DNA from: JANRIG01 sp033765235
Lineage (GTDB): Bacteria; Bacteroidota; Bacteroidia; Cytophagales; UBA9547
Reading direction: 5' to 3'
Assembly: GCA_033765235.1 (NCBI GenBank)
Contig: JANRIG010000004.1
Coordinates: 1-64,000 of the forward strand
Length of the DNA: 64,000 bases
Positions 16,619 through 27,489 of the stretch are shown here, piece by piece. Numbering within the stretch: position 1 is the first letter of the stretch; every line of letters begins with the position of its first letter. Below the pieces are notes generated by a model. That model searched no databases and was not told where the DNA came from. It saw only the letters and a program-made list of their open reading frames with translations. Position numbers and translations under genes: made by a program.

Positions 16619-19600
16619 ATGAAAAAATTATTTTACGTATTAATACTATCACTATTTGTTATTAATGGATTTTCACAATCATATTTTGAAGATTTTGCCG
16701 GGGGATCTGTACCTTCAGGCATAAGTGGAGGCAGCAACTATATACCTTCTATTGACAATGGCGAACTAAAAGTACTCATCCGCAAAAACGATATGTTTAG
16801 CGGTTTGTATTTTGGCTTCCCTTCTGCACTCAATTTAAGTGCATTAGCAAACAGAGTAGTATCTCTCGATATCAGGACAGACACTCTCTCTCGCATAGCG
16901 CCTTTTGTGATAGGAGTTCAGTTTTTTCAGGTGGGAGGTACTATTTATACAGGTATAGTAGAGAATAGGTTAATTCATGTCACTAACCAATCTCGCACTG
17001 TTACTTTTAGTTTTGCTAACTCGCGTGATTTTGGTGCAGTAGATTGGTCACAAATAATTGGGTTTCAAATAGTATTTGCACCACTTTCAGTAATGGATGC
17101 CAATGTATGGCTCGATAATGTAAGGGTAGGTACAGGCACAGTACATCGCCCATTTTATAAAGGTGTCGAAAGACAAGAGATGTACATAAATTCACCCACT
17201 CGTACTGCAAAGGTGGAGTTTGCCATAGATGCCACTCTCAACAAATTTCCGGTAACCTTCTCGGCGGTAAGTTCCAACCCTTCAATTGTACCAAACCCTG
17301 TTTTTGTCAATAGCCCTATCACCAGCAACGATTATTTCCCTTTTAACAGTGCATGCTGTGGCACACCACAGCTTATGTCTAACTTGCCTGTACGTATGAA
17401 TATTACACCTGCAGCAAACCAATATGGCATGGCTACTATTACAGTCACTGCTACTACTACCAATACAGTAGCCGGCGTCACATTAGGACCAAGCATTTCT
17501 ACTTTTGATGTAATAGTACGTAGAAATAGTGCCCCGCAAATAGGCACATACCCTATAAATCCAATAATAGGTTCAAATATTACCACCACATTTACCTTAT
17601 CTAATATTAACTCAGGCAATCCTGAAACCACCCAAAATATGACCATTACCGGCGTAAGTTCAGACCAGACGGTAATACCCAACTCAGGTATTGTAGTTAC
17701 CTATGATGGCATAGGTCAAGTAGCCGGTCTCAGGCTCACACCTACCGCATTTGGAGTATTACCTTCCAAATCTACAAACATTACTCTTACTATTACAGAC
17801 AATGGCGGAACCGCAGCCGGAGGTGTAAATCAGTCTCAAATTGTATTGACTGTCACTGTATTTCCTCAAAAATATAACGAACCCACCATTGATGCTATAC
17901 CCGGCAGGTTCACAGTACGTACCGCCGGACCGCAAACTATCACACTCACAGGCATTACAGACGGAAATGGAGGTTCTAATATAGCCTCAGTCACTGCACA
18001 AAGCTCAAACACTGCCATCATGCTCAACCCTACCATGAACTACCAGCCAGGCAATAATTATGCATTTTTGACCTATAATATACCTAACCTAGGCATGGTT
18101 TTTGTATCTGTCACAGCATCAAACTTAGGTGCTCCCGCCAATAGCAATGGCAATTCAAGCTATACCCGTGTATTCACTATTGTAGGAATAGACCCTCCAG
18201 TAAATGGTTACACAGAGTCATTCACCAGTACTACAGTTATTGGTGCAGACTATTATGTGAATTCGGCATCATATACTGACTGGCAACATAACAACCAAAT
18301 TGTAAAATGGTACTCCGAAGGTCAGGGTGCTGGCAATGCCTTCACCACAGTCATAAACTCTGTAACAGGCACAGCTACTATCACTACCAATAAAACCAAT
18401 GGCTATGATGGAGGCAGATGGTTTGCCGGATTGTGGTGGAAACCGGTAGCAGGTGGCACTTACAATTTTGCACAATATCCATATTTGAGTGTTAGATTAA
18501 GTAGCACTTGGTCGCAAGGCACACCATCAGTAGCTATAGACTTATTTGATATTAATGATAATAGATATGGGCTGTCATCATACCGCACTATCAATGGCAC
18601 TTCTACTGTTTATACTTTCTGTTATAATGGTATACCCTCAGATGCAGACTTCGATTTTTCAAAAGTACAACGCATACTTTTCAATGTGCCGGCCATAGAT
18701 GCAGGTATTTTTGCAAATTTTGTAGGTTCAGTCAATATATCTGAACTCAGAATAGGTGACCAAGCCGTAGGTACAGGCACATGCCCTCCCAATGCATTTA
18801 CTACCGTTACCATAGATACCGTTGGCAATAGACCTTACCTCACTAATAATTCCGGACCCAAAACAGTCACTGTCACAGGTATTACTGCAGGTAGCTCACC
18901 TATTACTGGACCTAATAACAATACTGTATCTGTATCATTATTATATAGTGGGGGCACAATTGTGCCTTCTATTGGTCCGGTGGTGAACGGACGTGCCATC
19001 ATATCATTCAATACTCCGGCTTCAGTTACTACTACTACTATCACTGTGGTAGGCACAGCTACAGCAGCCTACACCAGTTCCAAAATATTTCAGGTACAGG
19101 TTACAGCTCCTCCGGGCACTAGCAATGCAGGTACTATCACCAATAATACTGCAAGCAACATGCCTGATGGCTATCCGGGGCAAAATATTGATGGCTTTGG
19201 TGTTACTCTCAATGGCAATGTAGGTGATGGTGGAGGGCCAGATAGCTACCACCCTGCTAATCCATTAGCTATTGGTGCTATTAAAGATGCAGGATGGAGC
19301 ATGTGCAGAATGGCTATACCTGTAAACTTTGAATATCGAAACGACAATGACGACCCTTTTGTATTCAATTGGGATGGCTTTGACTTCAATTCTTTACGAA
19401 TTGACCAATACATGAAATACAAAGAAGCAGGTGTCGAAAGATTTATCGGCACACTTTGGAGCATTCAAAACTGGGCTAAATATAATCGTGATGATTTAGT
19501 ACCATCTGCTGGACAAGGTTTTGTAGGTACTAATACCTTAGACTCAAACTATGTGCAAGAGGTAGCAGAGTTTTGTACAGCATATGTACTAATGCTCAAG

Positions 19601-22600
19601 CAACATACAGGTATAGAAATGTATGCATTGGATTTTGTGAATGAGCCACAGTTCAATGAGCCTTATGCTTCAGCGGTCATTAACCCAGACCAATATGTAA
19701 TACTGGCCAAGGCTATAATCAATAGGTTTAATCAATACGGTATTAAAACATTACTTTTTGGACCTGAAACATTAGGACAAGATAACGGCATATATATCAA
19801 CACCATAGCTGCTGACCCATTTCTAAGAAATAACTTTAGCGCTCATGCTCGTCATAATTACGCTCCTGATGGAGTTGGTGCAGGTGAGCTTACATGGAAT
19901 AATATACTTTTACAATCTAGAAATACAAACCTCAACGGTGGATTTACAAGATATCAGGCAAATCCTCAAAGTCCGGCTGGCAGCAATGGCAACGGAGGCC
20001 CGGGTATACCTGTATGGCAAACAGAAACTTCCGGCCAAGCTGCTAATTGGAACGGTGCATTCAGCTATGCTGCAGCCATTCACAATGGCTTGACTGGTGG
20101 CAACGTAAGTGCTTGGACATATTGGACTTGGGACGATGGCAACCCCAATGGCTCGTATGGTTTGTTCGGTGGCTCTACTATCAAACCTATATATTATACC
20201 AAAAAACATTACTCTAAATATATTCGCCCGGGAGCTCGGAGAGTGCCTGCCAATATCAGCACCGCTTCAGGAGTATATATGACTGCATTCCAAAACCCTG
20301 ATGCCTCTCTTGCAGTGGTATTAATAAATAATAATACTACATGGACACAAGTAAATCTGTCAGGAACTAATTTGCCGTCCTCATTCAGAGCATTCCAGTC
20401 ATATCAAAGTGTGTATTGGAATGAGTTGAATACTACTTCAGGTGCTACCATATACCTGCCTGCCAAATCCGTCACTACACTTTGGGGCGGTGGCAATGCT
20501 ACAGTCTCTGCATCTAGTGTATCTGTATCAGGTCATATGATGACTACCGTTATCACATCGCCTGGAGGTACATTGCAAATGAATGCAACTGTATTCCCCT
20601 CCAATGTGCCCGACAAAACTGTAACTTGGTCGGTAATTACCCTTACTGGCAGAGCATCCGTCAATGCTTCAGGCTTGCTTATGGGGCATGCTAATGGCAC
20701 TGTAAGAGTGAGAGCCACTTCAAACAATACACCTTCTGTGTTTGGCGAATTAGTTATCACAATCTCAGGTCAGTACCAACCGGTACTCGGCATGACTGTA
20801 AATGGTACAGGAGGCATAAGAACCATTACCACCGTTTCAGGCAGCTTACAAATGGTTGGAATATTTAATCCCTCCAATGCTACAAACCAACTTATTAATT
20901 GGTCAATCATACCCTCATCAGGCTTGGCTTCAATCAATGCATCCGGATTACTCTCTGCCATTGCCAACGGATTGGTTACAGTTACAGGTATTTCTCAAGA
21001 AAATGCCACTATCACCAGTCGTGTAGTAGTCACTATCACAGGTCAACCGCAAGCCGTAACCTCTGCCACTGTAGATGGCACAGGCGGTATAAGAACCATC
21101 AATACCCCTAGTGGAACTTTACAAATGGTAGCTACCTACAGCCCTGCCGATGCTACTAGTACTACCGTAGGCTGGACAGTAAATGCACCCGGCGGCATAG
21201 CCTCAATTAACCCTACCACAGGGTTATTAAGTGCCTCTAACTCAGGGAATGGTCTTGTCACTGTTACAGGTACATATAGCACTTGGGGGGTATCTGCTGT
21301 AAGAATAGTCACCATTACAGGACAAAGTGTGATTGCTACAGGTCTTACTATAGTAGGACAAGGAGGAGTGAATACAATAAATACTCCAGGTGGTAACTTG
21401 CAAATGATAGGCATATTTGCACCCGCAGGTGTTACAAATACTACGCTCGGGTGGACATTTGTGCCAGCCACTACAGTAGCATCTATCAATGCATCAGGTA
21501 TAGTTTCGGCATTGAATAATGGAATATGCACAATATCAGGTACTACACAAGATGGGTCTTCTATCACCAGATATTTTGTAATAACTGTTACAGGTCAATC
21601 TCAAATTGTGACTTCGGCTACCATCAATGGCACAGGAGGTGTAAGTCAAATTAATACTGCCGGAGGTACATTGCAAATGTTATATTCTTACAACCCCGCC
21701 AATGCCAATACAAATACACTACCCGGTTGGAATAGCAGCAACAGCGCTATAGGCAGTATTAATTCTTCAGGGTTAATAACTGCTGTAAACAATGGCATCA
21801 TCACTATTACAGGCTCTTTTGGCAGTGTAAATGCAATAAGTATTATTACTATCACAGGTCAACCTATATTGGTCACCTCAGCTACAGTGAATGGTGTAGG
21901 CGGAGTAAGAATAATAAATACCGCCGGAGGCACATTACAAATAATAGGTACCTACTCTCCTGCTAACGCCAATACCAATACACTGGTAGGTTGGTCACTC
22001 ACAGACCCTACCGGTCAAAATAGCATAAATGCTGCAGGATTATTGCAAGCTAATACTAACGGTAATGGTATTGTCACTGTTACAGGTACTTATGGTGGGG
22101 GTATCATAGCCCGCGTTACTATTACCATATCAGGTCAAAATATACCTGTTACCTCAGCCACAGTCAATGGCTTAGGGGGTGTAAGGGTTATTAATACTGC
22201 TAATGGCACTTTGCAAATGATAGGTACTTATTCACCGCCAAATGCCAATACCAATACATTGGTAGGTTGGTCACTCATTGACCCTACCGGACAAAACAGC
22301 ATAAATGCCGCAGGACTTTTGCAAGCTGCTACCAATGGCAATGCAATTGTCACCGTCACAGGCACTTATGGCGGTGGTATCACCGCCCGTGTCACTGTAA
22401 CTATTACTGGTCAAAATATACCTGTCACATCCGCTACTGTGATTGGCACCGGAGGTATTACCACTATCAATACATCAGGAGGCACATTACAAATGCTCGG
22501 AAACTATAGTCCTGCTAACGCAAACATAAATACTTTGGTAGGTTGGAGCATTGTGCCATCTACAGGTATTGCCTCAATAAATGCCTCTACTGGTCTATTA

Positions 22601-25600
22601 TCTGCCATAAACAATGGTTTGGTTACTGTTATTGGATTATATGGTGCTGTATCCGCCTCAAGAGTCATTACCATTACGGGACAGCCTGTGTTAGTATCTT
22701 CGGCTACAGTTAATGGTTTAGGAGGTATTAACGAAATAACTTCTGCAGGTACATCTTTACAAATGACAGTATCATACAGCCCTGCCAATGCCAATACAAA
22801 TACGCTTCCGGGTTGGAGTATTTTACCATCAGCAGGTGTTGCAAATATTAATGCCTCTTCAGGATTACTTACACCTATAATAAATGGAGTAGTCACTGTC
22901 ACCGCTACTTTGGGGGCAGTTACAGCATCAAGAGTGGTCAACATCAGTGGGCAGCCATCTGCAATTACTTTATCCAGTTCATCACAGCTTATAAGTATAG
23001 ATTTGGCTACAATGCAAATATTTGCAAACTTCACACCTTCTGCATCCAGTGTTACAGGCACACAGTGGTCGCTTCAAGGCACAGGTGGCACTATAAGCGG
23101 TAGTGGTCTTTTGCAGGCACTTACCAATGGGGTAGTTACTGTTACAGGTCGTTCTTCACAAAATAATGCTATATTTGGTACTAGAATAGTTACTATCACC
23201 GGTCAAGCAGCATCATTTGTGCAGGTTACTTCTGTATCTATCACAGGTGGCAACTCCATTTCCACACCCGGAGGCACTTTGGTACTCAATAGCTTAGTAT
23301 TGCCGGGTACGGCTACCAACCCTGCTATAAATTGGTTTGCAAACCCTTCATCAGGGGTTGTATCACTCAATCCATCCTCGTCTACGGTCACACTCACAGG
23401 TCAAGGCAATGGTATTGTGACCATTACAGGTGTTTCAGCCAGCAATCCTACTGTGTCAGGAGTGAGGATTGTTACTGTATCAGGATATCCTATACCTGTA
23501 ACTGCAGCCACTGTAAATGGTGTTGGCGGTGTAAGAGTTATAAATACAGCCAATGGTACACTACAAATGACATCAGTATATAGCCCTACAAATGCTAATA
23601 CCAACACATTAATAGGTTGGTCGCTCATTGACCCATCAGGTCAGAATAGTATTAATGCTTCAGGTTTGTTACAATCTAATACTAACGGAAACGGCATAAT
23701 CACAGTCACCGGCACATACGGTGGTGGCATAATAGCTAGTGTTGCGGTTACCATTTCCGGACAAAATATTCCTGTCACATCCGCTACCGTGATAGGTACT
23801 GGAGGTGTTGCAACAATCAATACAGCCGGAGGCACATTGCAGATGATTGGAAGTTATAACCCTTCCAATGCCAACACCAATACGTTGGTAGGTTGGAGTA
23901 TTTTCCCCTCTTCGGGTACTGCTTCTATCAACGCATCTACCGGTTTATTAACCGCCATTAACAATGGATTAGTCACAGTTACAGGTCAGTATGGAGGTAT
24001 TACTGCCACCCGTGTCATCACTATTACAGGTCAGGCAGTAGCTGTCACTTCAGCCACGGTAGATGGTGTGGGCGGGGTACGTCAAATCACCACAGGAGGA
24101 GGTACTTTGCAAATGATAGGTAATTATAGCCCGACAAATGCTAATACTAATACTCTGGTTGGTTGGTCTATAAACGGTGGTATAGCTTCTATTAATGCTT
24201 CAGGTCTCATTACCGCCAATAACTCAGGAAATGGGATAGTTACAGTATCAGGTACATACGGAGGTGTAATAGCACACAGAGTAATTACTATTTCAGGACA
24301 ATTTGTAGGAATTTCTGTAGCATCATCTACAGTAGATGGGGTTGGTGGAGTACGCAGCATAAATACAGCAGGGGGCAGTTTGCAAATGATTAGTAATTAT
24401 TCTCCGGCTAATGCCAATACATTTACTTTGGTAGGCTGGTCTATAGTTTCAAACCCATCAGGTATAGCCAATATTAATCCTACATCAGGCTTATTGCTTT
24501 CACTCAATAGTGGCAACGGATTAGTCACTGTCACAGGCACTTACGGAAACGGAGTGTTTGCCACAAGGGTTGTTACCATTACCGGGCAAACTGTGTTAGC
24601 CACAGGGCTCACCATCTCAGGTACCGGAGGTTCTACTTCAATATCTATCAGTGGAGGTCAGTTACAAATGCTTTCTACTTTATCCCCTTCAGGGGTCACC
24701 AATACTACGGTGGGTTGGTCACTCATTCCATCATCAGGGGTAGCATCTATTAATCCACAAGGGCTACTTACTGCTATAAGCAATGGTATAGTTACTGTAG
24801 TAGGTACCACACAAGACGGTACAGGTATTAATGCATATAGAATAATAACTATTTCGGGTCAATTTGTGAGTACTCCGGTCACTTCTGCCACCATAGATGG
24901 TACAGGAGGTGTATCTTCTATCAGTACTTTTGGAGGACAATTGCAAATGATATACTCCTACAGCCCTGCCAATGCCAATGTGAACACCTCTCCCGGATGG
25001 TCTGTGAGCCCCGGCACAGTAGGTCAAATATCGGGAGGAGGGTTAGTTACTGCTTTAAATAATGGAGTATTAACTGTCACCGCTACATTTGGCAGTGTTA
25101 TCGCTACAAAAGTCATTACCATTACCAATCAATCTACATTGGTCACATCTGTAGGTGTGAATGTACAAGGTGGTGGTGCGGCTATAATTGCAACAGGCGG
25201 AGGCACATTGCAAATGACTGTTACTGTAGAACCTACAGGTGCTACCAATCAAAATGTATCATGGTCATTAATACAAACAGGTTCTATTGCAGGTATCAAT
25301 CCTGTCACAGGCAATATTATCGCTAATAATGCAGGCAATGGTGTCATTACCGTAGTAGCTACAGCTTTAGATGGCTCTAATGTATGGGGTTATACGTTGG
25401 TCACTATATCCGGTCAAAATATTCCTGTACAGGGGCTTAATATTTCAGGCAATGGTGGTATAAACTATATTAATATTAATGGTGGTGGCTTACAAATGGT
25501 AGGCAACTTCACTCCTGCCAACGCTACCAATACCAATATTACTTGGAGTATTATAGACCCTACAGGGCTGGCTACTGCTATAAATGCTACAGGTTTTTTC

Positions 25601-27403
25601 AATGCCGCTAATAATGAAAACGGAACAGTAACTATTATAGGTGTGTCTCAAGACGGTGGTTTCACAGCATCTCAGGTAATCACTATCACAGGTCAAAGAA
25701 TTAAGTTGTTAAACGTGACCTTATTTACCCCCAATCCATTTATTAATGTAGATAAAGGGTCAATCACCATCACTCCTATATTGACACCTGTTAATACCAC
25801 AGAAGCGAGTAGTATAGTGTTTTCGGTATCCAATACTGCTATAGCTACTATAGACCCTACGGGATATCTTACAGCAATTGATAATGGTATTATTACTGTC
25901 ACTGCTATATCTACCGCAAATGCTACCATTACAAGCAGTATTGTAATATCTGTATCCGGGCAATTAATCAGCAATATACTCATTACAAATGCAGGTACTA
26001 ATTATTCTATTACAAGTACAGGAGGTTCATTGCAGCTGCAAAGCATAACCTACCCTCCCAATGCCATCAATAACCAAATAATATGGTCTGTAATACCTTC
26101 ATCCATTGCAGGTATCAATAGCTCAGGGCTTCTTACTGCCAACGACTTTGGAAATGGCACAGTAACCGTTACTGCATATAATGTTGCTTCAAATAGGTTT
26201 GATACCATTAAGGTAATGATATCAGGACAGAGAGTGCCTGTGCAGGGTTTGAGTATAAATGCTGCCTCATCCATCACTACTATACTAGGTACAGTACATT
26301 TAATACCTGTGTTTGTACCATCAAAACCCACCAATACGCTTGTAGGATGGACTATAGTAAATACTACTAAGCCCAATATTGCTACTATCACCGGCGATGG
26401 TATACTCAAGGCACTTGACGGAGGCAATGGCACTGTTACTATCATGGGAGCATCTGTGAGTGACCCCACTATAGTAGCTTATAAGGTGGTAAATATTTCA
26501 GGGCAAAGCACATCGATGATATCCTACATTGTAGTTGACGGTCCTAATACAATTTTTGAGACTCCCTCACAAATTTTAGTAGGAAATACCTATTATTTAC
26601 TTCTAAATCTAAAAAATAGTTTAGGAGAAATTCAATCTGTGGTAGGTGTATCAGGTAATTTAGATATTGTAAATAACTATTTGCCTCAATTTACAGATAA
26701 GTTTATATACACTTCTAATAGCCCTGACTTAACAGTAAACACAGATGGCTCATTCTCAGCTTCTAATTTTGGCGAATTTACGGTCACAGTGTCATACAAA
26801 CCGGATACCGCTATAAAAATTACTATCCCTATCAATATAGAGGTTACTTCTATAAGTATCGTTATATATGATGCAAATAATATGAATACTACTGTAGCTA
26901 ACAATGCACTCATAGTAAGTAAAGATTACGTAGCCAAATTTGTATCAGACCCCCCTTTAGATTTTGATACGTATAAGTCTAATTTTGACTGGAAAGCATC
27001 AAATCTCAGGGTGTTGTCCATGGATTTCTCTACGGGCTATTTCAGCACGGTAGGTGTAGGCACTTCTAATATCAGTATTACGGGCAAAGGTGCTTTCAAA
27101 CGCCTCAAAGCAGAAGCTACAGTGACGGTATCCAATACCAACTCGCTCATAAGTGAAGCAAATGGTCAAGTAGCACTATATCCTGTGCCTGCCAAAGATA
27201 TAGTGCATATCATCATGACTGAGGCAACTCTAATACAAAATATTTCATTGATAAATGCATCAGGCAACATAGTATTGACAGAGTACCCAAATACCACTGT
27301 ATCTAAGTATGAGCTTAATATTAAGGAGTTGCCAACAGGTATATATATGATTAATGTTTATACTGATAATCATATTCATACAGTAAAATTAATTAAGGAA
27401 TAG
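16619..27403 (+). CDS. Giant secreted GH30-type glycosidase with 22 bacterial Ig-like repeats and T9SS tail
   Basis: A protein of 3594 residues. After a signal peptide (about 1-19) come a jelly-roll, CBM-like domain (20-190), Ig/cadherin-like domains (190-520), a second CBM-like domain (530-720) and another Ig-like domain. A GH30-type catalytic domain spans about 840-1290. It begins NIDGFG; has the likely acid/base E1009 in DFVNEPQF and the nucleophile E1136 in VWQTETSG; and ends HYSKYIRPGARRV plus a beta-sandwich, as in glucuronoxylanase and glucosidase members. Residues 1290-3297 are 22 BIG2-like repeats of about 91 residues, most ending ITITGQ or similar, then two degenerate units. Residues from about 3505 form a T9SS type A tail (VALYPVPAKD ... 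GIYMINV ... KLIKE). It is probably exported and anchored at the cell surface. A strong terminator follows. The polymer attacked is not known. Confidence 0.92.
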   Translation: MKKLFYVLILSLFVINGFSQSYFEDFAGGSVPSGISGGSNYIPSIDNGELKVLIRKNDMFSGLYFGFPSALNLSALANRVVSLDIRTDTLSRIAPFVIGVQFFQVGGTIYTGIVENRLIHVTNQSRTVTFSFANSRDFGAVDWSQIIGFQIVFAPLSVMDANVWLDNVRVGTGTVHRPFYKGVERQEMYINSPTRTAKVEFAIDATLNKFPVTFSAVSSNPSIVPNPVFVNSPITSNDYFPFNSACCGTPQLMSNLPVRMNITPAANQYGMATITVTATTTNTVAGVTLGPSISTFDVIVRRNSAPQIGTYPINPIIGSNITTTFTLSNINSGNPETTQNMTITGVSSDQTVIPNSGIVVTYDGIGQVAGLRLTPTAFGVLPSKSTNITLTITDNGGTAAGGVNQSQIVLTVTVFPQKYNEPTIDAIPGRFTVRTAGPQTITLTGITDGNGGSNIASVTAQSSNTAIMLNPTMNYQPGNNYAFLTYNIPNLGMVFVSVTASNLGAPANSNGNSSYTRVFTIVGIDPPVNGYTESFTSTTVIGADYYVNSASYTDWQHNNQIVKWYSEGQGAGNAFTTVINSVTGTATITTNKTNGYDGGRWFAGLWWKPVAGGTYNFAQYPYLSVRLSSTWSQGTPSVAIDLFDINDNRYGLSSYRTINGTSTVYTFCYNGIPSDADFDFSKVQRILFNVPAIDAGIFANFVGSVNISELRIGDQAVGTGTCPPNAFTTVTIDTVGNRPYLTNNSGPKTVTVTGITAGSSPITGPNNNTVSVSLLYSGGTIVPSIGPVVNGRAIISFNTPASVTTTTITVVGTATAAYTSSKIFQVQVTAPPGTSNAGTITNNTASNMPDGYPGQNIDGFGVTLNGNVGDGGGPDSYHPANPLAIGAIKDAGWSMCRMAIPVNFEYRNDNDDPFVFNWDGFDFNSLRIDQYMKYKEAGVERFIGTLWSIQNWAKYNRDDLVPSAGQGFVGTNTLDSNYVQEVAEFCTAYVLMLKQHTGIEMYALDFVNEPQFNEPYASAVINPDQYVILAKAIINRFNQYGIKTLLFGPETLGQDNGIYINTIAADPFLRNNFSAHARHNYAPDGVGAGELTWNNILLQSRNTNLNGGFTRYQANPQSPAGSNGNGGPGIPVWQTETSGQAANWNGAFSYAAAIHNGLTGGNVSAWTYWTWDDGNPNGSYGLFGGSTIKPIYYTKKHYSKYIRPGARRVPANISTASGVYMTAFQNPDASLAVVLINNNTTWTQVNLSGTNLPSSFRAFQSYQSVYWNELNTTSGATIYLPAKSVTTLWGGGNATVSASSVSVSGHMMTTVITSPGGTLQMNATVFPSNVPDKTVTWSVITLTGRASVNASGLLMGHANGTVRVRATSNNTPSVFGELVITISGQYQPVLGMTVNGTGGIRTITTVSGSLQMVGIFNPSNATNQLINWSIIPSSGLASINASGLLSAIANGLVTVTGISQENATITSRVVVTITGQPQAVTSATVDGTGGIRTINTPSGTLQMVATYSPADATSTTVGWTVNAPGGIASINPTTGLLSASNSGNGLVTVTGTYSTWGVSAVRIVTITGQSVIATGLTIVGQGGVNTINTPGGNLQMIGIFAPAGVTNTTLGWTFVPATTVASINASGIVSALNNGICTISGTTQDGSSITRYFVITVTGQSQIVTSATINGTGGVSQINTAGGTLQMLYSYNPANANTNTLPGWNSSNSAIGSINSSGLITAVNNGIITITGSFGSVNAISIITITGQPILVTSATVNGVGGVRIINTAGGTLQIIGTYSPANANTNTLVGWSLTDPTGQNSINAAGLLQANTNGNGIVTVTGTYGGGIIARVTITISGQNIPVTSATVNGLGGVRVINTANGTLQMIGTYSPPNANTNTLVGWSLIDPTGQNSINAAGLLQAATNGNAIVTVTGTYGGGITARVTVTITGQNIPVTSATVIGTGGITTINTSGGTLQMLGNYSPANANINTLVGWSIVPSTGIASINASTGLLSAINNGLVTVIGLYGAVSASRVITITGQPVLVSSATVNGLGGINEITSAGTSLQMTVSYSPANANTNTLPGWSILPSAGVANINASSGLLTPIINGVVTVTATLGAVTASRVVNISGQPSAITLSSSSQLISIDLATMQIFANFTPSASSVTGTQWSLQGTGGTISGSGLLQALTNGVVTVTGRSSQNNAIFGTRIVTITGQAASFVQVTSVSITGGNSISTPGGTLVLNSLVLPGTATNPAINWFANPSSGVVSLNPSSSTVTLTGQGNGIVTITGVSASNPTVSGVRIVTVSGYPIPVTAATVNGVGGVRVINTANGTLQMTSVYSPTNANTNTLIGWSLIDPSGQNSINASGLLQSNTNGNGIITVTGTYGGGIIASVAVTISGQNIPVTSATVIGTGGVATINTAGGTLQMIGSYNPSNANTNTLVGWSIFPSSGTASINASTGLLTAINNGLVTVTGQYGGITATRVITITGQAVAVTSATVDGVGGVRQITTGGGTLQMIGNYSPTNANTNTLVGWSINGGIASINASGLITANNSGNGIVTVSGTYGGVIAHRVITISGQFVGISVASSTVDGVGGVRSINTAGGSLQMISNYSPANANTFTLVGWSIVSNPSGIANINPTSGLLLSLNSGNGLVTVTGTYGNGVFATRVVTITGQTVLATGLTISGTGGSTSISISGGQLQMLSTLSPSGVTNTTVGWSLIPSSGVASINPQGLLTAISNGIVTVVGTTQDGTGINAYRIITISGQFVSTPVTSATIDGTGGVSSISTFGGQLQMIYSYSPANANVNTSPGWSVSPGTVGQISGGGLVTALNNGVLTVTATFGSVIATKVITITNQSTLVTSVGVNVQGGGAAIIATGGGTLQMTVTVEPTGATNQNVSWSLIQTGSIAGINPVTGNIIANNAGNGVITVVATALDGSNVWGYTLVTISGQNIPVQGLNISGNGGINYININGGGLQMVGNFTPANATNTNITWSIIDPTGLATAINATGFFNAANNENGTVTIIGVSQDGGFTASQVITITGQRIKLLNVTLFTPNPFINVDKGSITITPILTPVNTTEASSIVFSVSNTAIATIDPTGYLTAIDNGIITVTAISTANATITSSIVISVSGQLISNILITNAGTNYSITSTGGSLQLQSITYPPNAINNQIIWSVIPSSIAGINSSGLLTANDFGNGTVTVTAYNVASNRFDTIKVMISGQRVPVQGLSINAASSITTILGTVHLIPVFVPSKPTNTLVGWTIVNTTKPNIATITGDGILKALDGGNGTVTIMGASVSDPTIVAYKVVNISGQSTSMISYIVVDGPNTIFETPSQILVGNTYYLLLNLKNSLGEIQSVVGVSGNLDIVNNYLPQFTDKFIYTSNSPDLTVNTDGSFSASNFGEFTVTVSYKPDTAIKITIPINIEVTSISIVIYDANNMNTTVANNALIVSKDYVAKFVSDPPLDFDTYKSNFDWKASNLRVLSMDFSTGYFSTVGVGTSNISITGKGAFKRLKAEATVTVSNTNSLISEANGQVALYPVPAKDIVHIIMTEATLIQNISLINASGNIVLTEYPNTTVSKYELNIKELPTGIYMINVYTDNHIHTVKLIKE
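22139..22684 (+). repeat. First copy of a duplicated two-repeat block (units 7-8)
   Basis: A 546-base block encoding units 7 and 8. It matches the block at 23489-24034 in length and order of variants: a SLIDP..GQNSINA unit followed by an NIPVTSATVIGTGG unit. This suggests a block duplication after the array was formed. Confidence 0.65.
23489..24034 (+). repeat. Second copy of the duplicated two-repeat block (units 12-13)
   Basis: Exactly 546 bases, the same length as 22139-22684, encoding the same two variant types in the same order. The copies have since diverged at many positions. Confidence 0.65.
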
Positions 27404-27413
27404 TTTTTATAAG

Positions 27414-27448
27414 ATAGGCATGGATTGTACCATGCCTATTTTTTATTT
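27414..27448 (+). terminator. Strong intrinsic terminator after the giant gene
   Basis: A perfect 10-base-pair stem, ATAGGCATGG (27414-27423) with CCATGCCTAT (27430-27439), a six-base loop and a following T-rich tract (27439-27451). It starts 11 bases after the stop codon. Confidence 0.85.
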
Positions 27449-27489
27449 TTTGTAATAATTTCAATTTTCAACCATATTGCATAGTATTT

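Larger units (their letters stand above)
20488..26508 (+). repeat. 22 tandem ~270-base repeats encoding BIG2-like domains
   Basis: In-frame repeats whose products follow the pattern TSATVNG.GG, INTAGGTLQM, YSPANANTNTL.GWS, SINASGLL, NNG.VTVTG, then ITITGQ. Divergence rises toward the 3' end: units 20-22 are least like the consensus, and two more units past 26508 are barely recognisable. Units 6, 7 and 12 share the distinctive DPTGQNSINA or DPSGQNSINA variant. Confidence 0.9.

Noticed and set aside
20488..26508. Tandem array as a CRISPR-like or non-coding satellite
   Set aside because: Units are about 270 bases, stay in one frame throughout and encode an Ig-like domain pattern; this is protein repeat structure.
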